From positions 248,001-312,000 of the forward strand of contig CM074144.1 of NCBI GenBank assembly GCA_037178625.1: a DNA stretch of 64,000 nt. The letters are read 5' to 3'. Both the position numbers and the translations under genes were made by a program. Below, piece by piece: positions 54,801 to 64,000 of this stretch. Source of the DNA: Skeletonema tropicum (Eukaryota > Bacillariophyta > Thalassiosirophyceae > Thalassiosirales > Thalassiosiraceae). The notes beneath the pieces were generated by a model. It searched no databases, was not told where the DNA came from, and saw only the letters and a program-made list of their open reading frames with translations. Numbering within the stretch: position 1 is the stretch's first letter; each line of letters starts with the position of its first letter.

Positions 54801-56888
54801 CATCCATAGCTGCTCCACTCAGTCTTTGTGCGTTGCTTGATGTAAACGAATTCGATTTAGCGAATGACACCACGCTGTGCCCGATCGAACGAAATGCCTT
54901 GAGTGATTTTCATCATTCCGCAAAGGGTTCTGAGTGGACAGATAGAACCAATTGGCTGTATGAGTATGGAAGCTATTGTAACTGGCACGGAGTCACTTGC
55001 AATGAGGCAGGGCAAGTGACAAAGCTGAACCTTTGCAACAATGAATTGTCGGGGAGATTGAGTGAGAGCATTGGAAATCTTACTTTCATCGAAGAATTGG
55101 ACTTGAGTGACAATAACATGAAGGTGAGGTTTGGATGCTTAGTAACTATGTTTTTATTGTTGCCTTTCTGTTCATGCTAACTTTTACCAAACACCTCTTC
55201 TTGCACTCAACAAACTCACCCTCTACTCACAGGGATCAATTCCGTGGACGATTGGCTACCTTTCAAACCTCGCTTACCTGCGTCTCAGTTACAATGGCTT
55301 TACTGGAACTGCCCCTGAATCCTTGGGAAAGTTGACTAATCTTCGACTGCTTCAACTCCAGGGCAACAGGATTACCGAAATACCTCGTACACCACAACTA
55401 AACGAAAGCGTATTCAACAGCTCAACTTTCGTCGCAGACTGCGGCGCGCCCTTTGCCTTCGACGGAACCCTTGAGTGTGACGATTGTACGATGTGCTGTA
55501 AGTCCTCAAATCGTCATATTATTGCTGAACCATTTGCATCATCTTCTCGTCACAATGCATCTCACGCAAACATCACGCGCCAGGTAACGCAAATCAGGAC
55601 TGTTTCCCCCAAAAAAAGACACATGTTGGGAAATTAGGCCTCAACTACGGCAATTTTGCTGCTGTTCTCATTTCTTGTTTCATTGTACTTTCTTTCATGG
55701 CTGTCCGCTTTTTCTACTCCTTCAACAAACGTAGGAATCGTGCAGAAGCTCCGACGATGTCAATAGAAAGGAGGCTTGAAGTAGATGAAAAGTATGCTTT
55801 GAGCAAAATTGGCAGCGATTCCGTGTATTCTTACTTTGTAACAGACAGTCGCGTCGGTTGGGTGGTAGCTCTTACTACACTAGTCATTCAGTTTTTAAGT
55901 CTCATCTTCTTCATTAAAGCTTCAGAGGCCGACTTGCAAGATGACTCGATCGATATTCAATTCACCTGGAAGTGCGTACCCGACTCTGATGTGTGTAGGA
56001 ACTATTCCGATTTGACTGAATATGGTTGGATTATTTTCGCCATATTAATGATTGCCAATCTTGCGAAGGATTCGATTAATGGATACAAGTTGATTTACCA
56101 CTCATCCAAAGTAGGGCACTCCATCGGCTCAAGGATCCGATATTTCATTGGCGGAATAGGCTTGAGTTTGATTGCACTGTATGCCTTTTATGTAAGTTGT
56201 CGAAATGATCCGTTGCCTTGATTCTCATTTTTGCTTCGAATCTGAGGATATGTCGTGTCAATTCACCCTCACGCAGGTTAGTACCATATACAACAAAGCA
56301 ATCGCGACGAGCAACACTGATATCGTTGTGAATTCAGTGATCGTACTGTTTGTGATGGATTTGGACGAATGGTTTTTTGCTTCATTGAAAGCATGGAATG
56401 AGAAATGGACTGCGCATGTATCTGATTCGGAACCCAGTCCTGATTCAAAATCTGCTTCTGCTTCAGAAGCAGAAAAGGAAGGCGCTGTAGAGAAAATGAA
56501 CGAGGAAATTGCTCTTCAAAATGCGAAGATTGCTGATCAACAGAAGGAGCTTGAAACGATACGCTCTCAACAAGAAAAGGCAGCACTCGAGATGGAAGAG
56601 ATGAAACGGACGGTTCAAAAACTGCTAGAATCACAAGCAGCAGCAGCTTCATCATCCAAAAGCAAAGGCACCCCTCAATGCACTGTAGATGAGAGCTTGA
56701 TTACACATACAGCTGAATTGGAAGTTAGTTGTTCGGACGTAGTTACTGGAAAGGGAGAAACTATGAATGAGATGGAGGATGATGCGATGGAGGATGAGAC
56801 TTCATGTCAGGAGGAGCAGATCATCACATCTGAACATGGCGTGACAATGCCCCGTGATGAAGATGAGGAAAAAGAGGAGACAGAATAG
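51851..56888 (+). CDS. LRR receptor-like membrane protein, copy D (six exons, one single-base frameshift)
   Basis: Exons 51851-53005, 53080-54605, 54690-55123, 55233-55497, 55584-56191 and 56277-56888 have GT-AG borders. Phases agree except for one extra base in exon 2. At the GGGG run near 53735 the frame leaves the family consensus and meets TGA at 53755; with three G it would read on as WDWEQIPESQW. Otherwise the protein (about 1532 aa) is complete: N-terminus and anchor as in A, two Cys-rich modules (CVDTPNW, CLDIPNW), the exon-2 Cys-rich domain, both LRR blocks, membrane segments and a coiled coil (EEIALQNAKIADQQKELE). It is the only copy on the plus strand and its cassette is inverted. 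The extra G may be a sequencing error or a recent inactivation. Confidence 0.78.
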
Positions 56889-57059
56889 GAGCGGCTGCAT
56901 CTAGAGCTCTGAAATTTGACTCTATCTGTATGTGAAGCGATAAAAAAGAGTAGAGTAAGATTTATCACGATATTAAACAAGATAACCTTAAATGAATTAC
57001 GACAGCCCTGAGCACCAAGCACACTTAAAGTGTTACCCTTGGGTTGCAACAATACGAAG

Positions 57060-57270
57060 CAGTTGTTCCTGAATCGGAAGGTACTGTGCTGGAAGCAGTT
57101 GCAGGAGAGGAGAAATAATGAACGCAATGGAGGATGATAGCCAGGTGGGGCAGATCATCGCGTCTCAACATGACGTGACAATGCCATGTCCATGTGATGA
57201 AGAACAGGAAAAAGAAGAGTTAGAATACGCAAGAGCGGCTACACCTAGCTGTGAAATAGACTCTATCTAA
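57060..57270 (+). pseudogene. Second copy of the LRR last exon, cassette D
   Basis: Repeats the end of exon 6: GAACGCAATGGAGGATGA, GATCATCGCGTCTCAACATG and the acidic DEEQEKEELEYA tail. On each side lies the reverse complement of the zinc-finger gene's 3' flank (as at 12290-12430), so exon end and intergenic sequence were duplicated together. Confidence 0.75.
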
Positions 57271-57429
57271 ATGTGAAGGTGATGAAAAAGAGTAGAAGAG
57301 TTGTATTAGTATTAGGTTAAATCCATGTTGTTTGACAAGACAACCTTCGACGAATTGCGACAGCTAGCGCTGAGCACCAAGCGCAACAAACGTAATAAAT
57401 TTGCTTGGGATGCAACATAAAGCAGAAGT

Positions 57430-57622
57430 TGTTTGGTATACTCATGTTTCATTATTTATATGCTCCATGCCTCTTGCACAACCCCCTCCGCTTAGCATTA
57501 TTCTTCACCCCTCATAACTACAGGTACACTTCGCAGCCGCTGCCTCATGAGAATAACACAACCCTCCCTTCTGAGCCAATTTGTCACAGTCTTCCCTACT
57601 ACACTTCTTGTATTCTATGATG
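57430..57622 (-). pseudogene. Zinc-finger-repeat gene, last two fingers, cassette D
   Basis: Minus-strand reading matches 12110-12280 of copy A (KCSREDCDKLAQKGGLCYSH, then KRRGLCKRHGAY-like sequence) with small insertions and deletions that break the frame. It shows that cassette D keeps the tail-to-tail arrangement in inverted orientation. Confidence 0.75.
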
Positions 57623-57651
57623 TCTCGCTCAGGGAGTTGTCGATTCTATGG

Positions 57652-57749
57652 CTCTGGGGGGTCGAATGCTGTCGTTCAGATATGCACTGGATTCCTGAAC
57701 ACCTCACGAGTCGAATGCATGCCTGTACGACAGCATTTGACCCTCAGAG
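57652..57749. repeat. Inverted-repeat element, 98 bp
   Basis: CTCTGGGGGGTCGAATGCTG (from 57652, stem 24 bases) pairs with the inverted copy ACGACAGCATTTGACCCTCA (from 57727), with two differences and a one-base gap. It is either a tiny MITE or a hairpin next to the repeat shared with 36.4 kb. Confidence 0.6.
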
Positions 57750-58200
57750 TGCGGGGAGCCCCAAGTCCAAAGTCAGAGAAGCACTAAACTTTGGACGATT
57801 CCAATTCGTCCCATAGTCGACCAAATCACACAAACAACTCATGAATCATAAACTAGAGGAGATAAGCTGTTCATTGGAAGTCATGGTTTTATTGTAGAGT
57901 TACTATTCGCTTACTCTTAAAAGTATCTAGAGAGAGGATGCGGCATCTTCTTTCATCCCACAACTCACAAAATCGGCAACAAATCACGAACATATGTTGG
58001 GCTGCCAAGCCATAGCACGATCAATCAGGATTCTAACACATCTTCAAGCTATGATCTAAATCAGTTGTTAACGTAGAAAACGCTGATGTAGTCGCTACTT
58101 ATATCTAAGGCATCGATTTTTGGTCTATTTTGGTGGAGGTGGTTAATATCGTCGACGAGGACACGCAATATCGATTAACAAGAAGGGGCGAGACAGAATA

Positions 58201-58494
58201 ATGAGATTGCTCTGCTCCGTGAGACCGTTGAAAACTGCTCGAATCACAAGCGCAGCAGCAGCGACATCACTCGAAAGCAAACCTCAATGTGCTGCAGATA
58301 GAAGGTTCACTGCACATACAGATACAGCAGAAGTGGAAGATGCTTGTTTGGACGTAGCGGTAGGAGAGGGAGAATTCAATTCAATGGAGAATGAGAATTC
58401 AACTCAGGAGGGACAGCTCATCGTGTCACGATCTCAACGTGAGGAGATTACAATGATTCCCCGTGATACAGAGCAGGAAGAAGAGGAGTCATAA
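58201..58494 (+). pseudogene. Third copy of the LRR last exon
   Basis: Frame with AAAATSLESKPQCAADRRFT and ENENSTQEGQLIVS corresponds to the C-terminal exon of the LRR genes (PQCTVDESL..., EDETSCQEEQIITS). The coiled-coil part upstream is degenerate (CGTGAGACCGTTGAAAACTG) and there is no acceptor. It is diverged from the copies at 56.3-57.3 kb. Confidence 0.7.
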
Positions 58495-59189
58495 GCAGTT
58501 GTAGCCCTCTGAATATGAGGGCGACACAAAAGAGTAGCAGCGTCGTATTTAGGATACGACGTTTTTGTTAAACTTGAGATTCTATTACTTATCAGTTCAG
58601 ATCATCGAACATTCAAGCAAAAAGCAGAATTGACCACTGCCACTGCTCGGTTGACCACTGCCAACAGCAAGTTAAGGCGTTGCTCGATCGACAACGACTG
58701 ATTGAAACAATTCTATTCTATCGAAGCGACCTAAACATTATAATAGGCTACAAGAATATAACTCTTCTTCAGATCTTGTGAATCGATGCCCGGAGCAGAA
58801 GCTCATTACTTGCCGCAAATTGAACATAAGATTTGAAGTGATGGTCGAGTCCCAGTAAGATAAGCGTTTTCTGGCACATGCAATCGGACTGCAATGCACG
58901 CTGCAACTGTACTGGATCCATACCTTTGATCTTACTGCTTGCTTGCTCGGGTAGCTTGCTTTTGCTTGGCTTGGTGCGTGCTTGGCTCGAGGCTCGAGCT
59001 CGGCCGGCTCCTTCCTTTCTCATCTCGCTCGATCGACTTGGAGACAAGATTCGTGTCGTCGAAAACAGATGCACATCTTCATCTCACGAAATCATTCAAA
59101 ATCATTCAAAATAAAACCAAAATTAACACCTACTATCACAACATGAAGTTGCTATGGAGATGATGTAGACGTTACACCCATGCAATAAA
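58495..59189. other. Upstream region of the WD40-type gene
   Basis: Contains the presumed promoter and 5' UTR. A GCTTGCTTG/GGCTCGAGGCTCGAG repeat-rich stretch is at 58935-59000, and ATCATTCAAA is repeated at about 59090. No gene is seen. Confidence 0.35.
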
Positions 59190-62099
59190 ATGGACTTCGA
59201 TGACAATGATGATATTGGCAACTTTGGACTGCCGCCGCTCAACAGCACCACTAGATTCTCTCACCCACCAAAACGGAGAGGAGCCAAAACGAGCAAACCA
59301 AAAAAACGTGCACAAAAGAAAAATGACATGAACCAACCTCATAGACGCAGCAATAATACCAAGAAGATTAGTGGCATCAGTCGTAAAATTGACAATAAAA
59401 GCAACGATGGAAATGATAGTGATAGCAGCAGTGACGATGATGAAATTGCACTATCCGATTTGGCGAAAATGGCACCACCGCCACGAAAAATAGTAGCCGA
59501 CACCGGTAATCACCCATCTAGCCGACGTGCCGTTGTAACACCAGCTTCATTCTTCACAACTAAACAATCACAGCAGCCACAGCAGCAATCTCGATCAAAG
59601 CAGAGTCGAAAAGAGGGACGCAATAATACCAATGATAGAGCTACCGGGGAGGGACAACATCGCAAGAAATTCAAGAGGCAGGTAGGCCTTGATTCGTTCC
59701 TACAGGAGAAAAAGAAGTCAAAAATTACAACACAAGTTGCAAATTCGAAATCAGAAGTAAATGCCATTGAATCATTATCGTCACAGTATGGGAAGGATAG
59801 AAGTCATGGCGTGTCATTTGTCTCTGCTTCATCTCTGCTGAGTGCAAATGATAGGAACACAAAAGAAGCGGTAGGGCAAGATTCTTCTACCATGCTGCAG
59901 GATGAACCCAATCGACAAGAAGTTGTTTCAGCCGATAGCAAAGTCGCCACTTATTCTAATGATTCTGCAGTAGATGAAATTGATGACTTTGATGATGATG
60001 TAGAAGAACCAGAAACTGAGAACACATCAAGTACAAAGGAGGAAAATAGCAGCAATAACCATCCACAAAGATTTGGAATTCATTCCTTGATTTTGGGTCA
60101 CGGTCATCCAATCATGCATCCTGAGGAATATTATAGAGCTGCGAGCACCACAGCAGCTACTCCTACCGCATCTGATTTGACTGGGGTGGAGAGGCAACCA
60201 CAACAAAACAGTCATATCAATCGCAACATCTTGTCTCATTTACTGCAAAGAACCTATGCTCCCAAGTCGTCTCCATCCTCCTCCAATCTGTTAACACGTT
60301 ACGTCCATTCCAATCCCAATCAGACTTCTACCGAAAGTGTACAATTATCCTCTTCCTCCTCCAAGAACAACAGTGAAACATGCGCCATGGCCTTTGACAC
60401 CATGGGAATTCTTCTCGCCATGGGAGACAATCGAGGTAAAATTGACATTTTTGATTTTGATGAAGTTTATTCGGCTGATTTGAACAAGAAGAATGAATGG
60501 AGTAGGCATTGTTATGAGTATCAAGTTGGTGCTGCTTCCATTGGTCGGGATCATGATGAAGAGGAGGAGGAATGTATTTCAGCTTCCGATGTTACGAATG
60601 TTGAAAATGCCGAGAAAGATGATGATGATGAGGAGGAAGGCAACGACTCGGTGGTACCTCCTCTTCCACCCACCAAAGTGAACCCTGTTCACTCTTTCCA
60701 ATGTCAATTCATTCACGGCAATGCTACCCGCAACTACAACTACCTCAATAGTGCCAATCGTCCACGAATTAGTGGAATACATTGGAATCCAGACAATCAA
60801 GATCATCTTGCAGTATCTTTTGAGAATAAATCGGAAATACACTTGTATGATGTTGCATCTTCAACAGTACCCCCGCCATGTCTTCGTTTGGGTGAGTCGT
60901 TTTCGTCTCGAGGAGGGCATGGGATGGGTGCTCGACAGCAACGCTCTGAGGGGGTGTTGTCAATGAGGTTTATACGTCCTCCAACCAAAGCGGATGGTAA
61001 GTCGTCATTGAGTGGTAATACACAAATCATTACAGGTGGTGCGTTCGGTTCAGTTCGATTATGGTCTATCCCATCAACAAAACAGGTTGGGAAACGTCGT
61101 CGACGTTGCTGTATTAGTGAAGTCAATGCCAAATGTATTTGGTCGATTCCTGTATTTGGATCAAGTGGCGATGGTGTTAGTGATATGCTGATACTACCAG
61201 AAATGTCACCTCTTCCCACGTCAAGGGCATCGACAGCTGCTACCTCTACTGCTACAATCGCGAAGCCACTAGTTCTTTTGTCCGGAGGTTCATCTTCCAC
61301 CCTTGTCCTTCTCGACACGAACAAATGTACACGAAAGGCCTTTTCAACCTCCATTACACCCACGGTAGCCGCATCGTGGAACTTACATCAACTCGCCTCA
61401 CGTGAATTAGCAAAAACTGATGCCAAGGCGTGTCTACCTGATAGACGGTGGGTATCTGCTAGGAATATGAGATTGATCGACTATCGGCGATTGACCGAAG
61501 AGGGTGGATCTTGGTGGTGTAAGATAGGCCTGGTTACCAATGCAGGTTGGGTATTTGTGGCGGAGTTGGCCTGCAACAAAAATACCCCACGACTTTCCAT
61601 CCGTATCGTTCATCACACTCCTCGTATACAATGCTTCAATTCGTCCAAGGAACGCCTCACAATTTTGGGTGGAATGGCTCTCCAATACAGCCTACCTAAT
61701 GCACCGGTGCCATCATCCGATTGTATTCGCATGACAACAAATAATATGATATGGTTGATCGATGTAAAGGGTAAGAAGTATACGATGCCTTCCAAGGACA
61801 AATATGTTCTCTGTGAAGACCACAATACTTTAGAAGTGTTGCAAGACGAGGATGTTTCATCAGGAACTATGACAGAATCTTCATCCGAGCATGGTATAAT
61901 CTTAGTCAGTTTGGATGCAGGCAACCACTGCACTGACGGATCTCTGGCGAGTAGTAATATTGTAACGCGTCTATCTTTGCCAATGGATAGTGGCGCTCCC
62001 TTGGCACTGGAAATCCATCCTAGTGGTGAGTGGATGGTTGTTGGCTGTGGCAAGGACAGTTCATCACTATTGAAGTTGATTCGGCTGAGAAAAACGTGA
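59190..62099 (+). CDS. WD40-repeat-type protein with a disordered basic N-terminus
   Basis: 969 aa in one exon. The first 350 residues are low-complexity with NLS-like clusters (KRRGAKTSKPKKRAQKK) and an acidic Ser/Asp patch (DSDSSSDDDE). A PIP-box-like QVGLDSFLQ followed by EKKKSK sits near residue 164. From about residue 400 beta-propeller blades can be seen: CAMAFDTMGILLAMGDNRGK, ISGIHWNPDNQDHLAVSFEN, MRFIRP...IITGGAFGSVRLWSIP and a last blade LEIHPSGEWMVVGCGKD. It is probably nuclear and a scaffold. The exact family (a DCAF-type CUL4 substrate receptor or another) cannot be fixed by eye. Confidence 0.7.
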   Translation: MDFDDNDDIGNFGLPPLNSTTRFSHPPKRRGAKTSKPKKRAQKKNDMNQPHRRSNNTKKISGISRKIDNKSNDGNDSDSSSDDDEIALSDLAKMAPPPRKIVADTGNHPSSRRAVVTPASFFTTKQSQQPQQQSRSKQSRKEGRNNTNDRATGEGQHRKKFKRQVGLDSFLQEKKKSKITTQVANSKSEVNAIESLSSQYGKDRSHGVSFVSASSLLSANDRNTKEAVGQDSSTMLQDEPNRQEVVSADSKVATYSNDSAVDEIDDFDDDVEEPETENTSSTKEENSSNNHPQRFGIHSLILGHGHPIMHPEEYYRAASTTAATPTASDLTGVERQPQQNSHINRNILSHLLQRTYAPKSSPSSSNLLTRYVHSNPNQTSTESVQLSSSSSKNNSETCAMAFDTMGILLAMGDNRGKIDIFDFDEVYSADLNKKNEWSRHCYEYQVGAASIGRDHDEEEEECISASDVTNVENAEKDDDDEEEGNDSVVPPLPPTKVNPVHSFQCQFIHGNATRNYNYLNSANRPRISGIHWNPDNQDHLAVSFENKSEIHLYDVASSTVPPPCLRLGESFSSRGGHGMGARQQRSEGVLSMRFIRPPTKADGKSSLSGNTQIITGGAFGSVRLWSIPSTKQVGKRRRRCCISEVNAKCIWSIPVFGSSGDGVSDMLILPEMSPLPTSRASTAATSTATIAKPLVLLSGGSSSTLVLLDTNKCTRKAFSTSITPTVAASWNLHQLASRELAKTDAKACLPDRRWVSARNMRLIDYRRLTEEGGSWWCKIGLVTNAGWVFVAELACNKNTPRLSIRIVHHTPRIQCFNSSKERLTILGGMALQYSLPNAPVPSSDCIRMTTNNMIWLIDVKGKKYTMPSKDKYVLCEDHNTLEVLQDEDVSSGTMTESSSEHGIILVSLDAGNHCTDGSLASSNIVTRLSLPMDSGAPLALEIHPSGEWMVVGCGKDSSSLLKLIRLRKT

Positions 62100-62560
62100 G
62101 GAAGCGGCAGCATCTAAGTGAATGAAATAGAATTCCCTTTAGCCGCATCGCAAATATAAACTATATACTTATCACAGCTGAAGCTGTAAGGCAGAGGACT
62201 TGAGAACAGATTCTCACACTAGACACTAGCTTGTTAAGTGAACGGTGAGCAAGACACTCCTATCACAGGTGGAATGCATAAAAATAGAAGTGAGTGTCTA
62301 TGTTTATGTGAGTTTGAGCTGCGAACTGGAGCCACACTCCTACCACCATGGTGACACAAAGGAGCCGAAATCCAAGCTTACAATACCGGGGCTTTCATAT
62401 AGTTGATATTAAGCAAAATCTATGATTTGGATTGGTCATTTTGGACAGAAAACTTTTTTATCTTTAAGACTTCAGGCTTAATCTTGGAGCCATGAATAGA
62501 ATAAGAACTAACCATCATGATAATATATCACACAAAACTTAACCTTTACATGTATCCACA
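62100..62560. other. Convergent intergenic region
   Basis: The shared 3' flank of the WD40-type gene and the HSF gene. No terminator or repeat stands out. Confidence 0.35.
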
Positions 62561-64000
62561 TCAAATTTGGGGCTTGGGCTTGGAGTCGATTTGTTCCTTC
62601 TCACCTTGAAAAGACATTGCCGGAGAGAAAGTGGGAAGAGAACGAGGCGAGCTGACATGACCACGATCTCCTTGAGCTTGAGCTGGGTAGTGCGGATGTG
62701 CTGAATTTGCAGCTTGGGCGTAATCTTGAGCGTGGGCCATTCCTTGTGCGCCGTGATAACTATTGTAGTAAGGATTCCTGTACCAAAGATTATTGGGCAT
62801 GTTGATATCTTTGTGTCTGTGTCTGTGCACATCGTGCGGCTGGGATTGAGAGTGACGAGGTGGGGGAGAATATCGTGGTGGCTGTGCAGCGTATTGATTG
62901 ACATTGCTGCCATAGTATTCTGGTTGAGCTTGATGCATGGGATATCCAGTATGACTCTGAGGACCCACGTGATGATGTGGCGTGGGAAAAGGGTCAGAAT
63001 ATCCACGGCCACGATATGATTCTGAATGTTGATGAGATTCGGGAAAAGGATTGTACTTCACCCCTTCTTGAGCATTCGTCTCAGTTACTTTCGTGCCGTC
63101 CATTGACGCAGAAGACCGAGATTGAGTGAAGAAATGAGTGACAGCGTTACCATTGCCAGCATACTGACTCATAGCAGATGCAGTAGCAGCCTCGCCATTG
63201 GGATGATGGGGAGGGAAATGTCCAGAATCAACTTCGTGGTCAAATGGATCCCACTGATGTTCATTTGACATGCTTTCCATGCTAGGGGTTGCTGCTTTCC
63301 TTGTTAAGAGTGGATCATCGTCTTCTTTATAACCTGATACTTCATCGCCTAGATCACAATCACTCGGGCGCTCTAATTTCTGGCGTCCAGAACCGGAAAT
63401 GGAAGCCGTCACTATTTTCAGGGGCCTTTGATCAACCTTTTCGGGGACATCGGCTGGCGTTTCAAGCGGGTACTGCTCAGCAATGATATAGAAATCAGGC
63501 TCCGCATGCATGTTCGGGGTGACTTTGCCCTTACCAGGAGATACCCTCCTCATGAGGGCTGTGAGCTTAGGATGCCCTCGGAGAAAACACTCGTGGTAGT
63601 AACATCCGAAGTCTATGCATACATGAAGACAGATGTCGGACGAAACAATAAGCTTCAAGACGGAAACGATGAAGGTCGGGACGTGTCTGAATAAACATAT
63701 CATACTATTGTACTTACCGGGACCAGTTTGATGTAATCTTTTCCAGACCAGAGTTTAAGAAACGCAGAAACAATGTTTTTAAATCGTTGAAGATTTGAAG
63801 ATATGACTTTGACTTTGAATACAGATACGACTGTTAAATTGAATTTACCTTTTGAACCCCCATCCACTTAGCTGTCTGGCAAATGAAGCGTACTTGGATT
63901 GGCCAAAGAATTTGGGAGCTGCCTCCTCCATAAGAAGCTCCTTATCGATTATTTTCCAAGCACGGCCGTGTGGCATCCATGAAATGATGTGTGAATATTG
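62561..64000 (-). CDS. Heat shock factor (HSF)-type transcription factor, 5' partial, with a 20-nt microexon
   Basis: Exons on the minus strand: 64000-63849 (cut by the window end), 63737-63718 (20 nt) and 63611-62561. Together they read through the HSF DNA-binding domain: [67 protein letters not shown]. The microexon supplies LHQTGP plus split codons on both sides. HSFs are greatly expanded in diatoms and bind heat-shock elements. The recognition helix has [11 protein letters not shown] where SFxRQLNxWGF is typical, so Asn is replaced by Ser. The remaining 330 residues are low-complexity (His, Gln, Tyr, Pro) with no oligomerisation coiled coil visible. The start of the gene lies outside the window. 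Confidence 0.88.
63718..63737 (-). other. HSF microexon (20 nt)
   Basis: Preceded by GGTCTGGAAAAG and followed by GTAAGTAC. It restores the frame between FKR and DFGCYYHE, which is the expected HSF wing sequence. Confidence 0.85.

Overview
The window comes from a diatom nuclear genome, most likely a centric (Thalassiosirales-like) species. The clearest marker is a silicic acid transporter gene (SIT, 6298-7823) with two EGxQ...GRQ half-repeats. Short spliceosomal introns (about 60-110 nt, GT-AG), an HSF-type transcription factor with a diatom-style DNA-binding domain, and plant-type LRR proteins with Ser/Pro/Thr-rich linkers fit this.

Layout. 1-4000: 3' part of a LINE-like retroelement coding for RNase H, a zinc knuckle and a Ulp1-type cysteine protease. 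4-9 kb: SIT gene and a palindromic foldback element. 9-57.6 kb is dominated by four copies of one cassette: a large LRR membrane-protein gene with its 3' end facing a gene for a Cys3His zinc-finger-repeat protein. Cassettes A (about 9.3-17.2 kb), B (21.5-28.8 kb) and C (37-43.2 kb) have the same orientation; D (51.8-57.6 kb) is inverted. LRR copies A and B are intact by exon phase (about 1272 and 1669 aa), D has one single-base frameshift, and C is a pseudogene. Only the zinc-finger partner of A looks near intact; the others are frameshifted or reduced to fragments. Extra copies of the last LRR exon (12.4-12.9, 57.1 and 58.2 kb) and a first-exon fragment (36.9 kb) show continuing local duplication.

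Mobile DNA has repeatedly entered the array: a rearranged Ty3/gypsy-like LTR element with identical LTRs and a target duplication (17561-21490), a 5'-truncated LINE with a 19-bp target duplication just upstream of LRR copy B (28942-30455), a TA-flanked mariner-like MITE (30588-30794), and an 815-bp TIR element with a 10-bp target duplication that contains a transposase fragment (35415-36229). A fragment of a SNF2/DDM1-like chromatin remodeler lies between cassette fragments at 37.2-37.4 kb.

Single-copy genes are a nucleotide-sugar transporter (31.4-32.7 kb), a TrhO/YceA-type tRNA uridine hydroxylase (44.2-45.8 kb), a GT61-type glycosyltransferase, a membrane-anchored SAM methyltransferase, a secreted Cys-rich protein (46-51 kb), a WD40-type protein (59.2-62.1 kb) and a 5'-partial HSF gene (62.6 kb to the window end). 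The sugar transporter, glycosyltransferase and methyltransferase could all act in the secretory pathway, but nothing here shows that they work together.

The strongest candidate for an undescribed system is the LRR receptor: signal anchor, diatom Cys-rich modules, LRRs, about five more membrane segments and a cytosolic coiled coil, repeatedly paired tail-to-tail with a zinc-finger-repeat protein.
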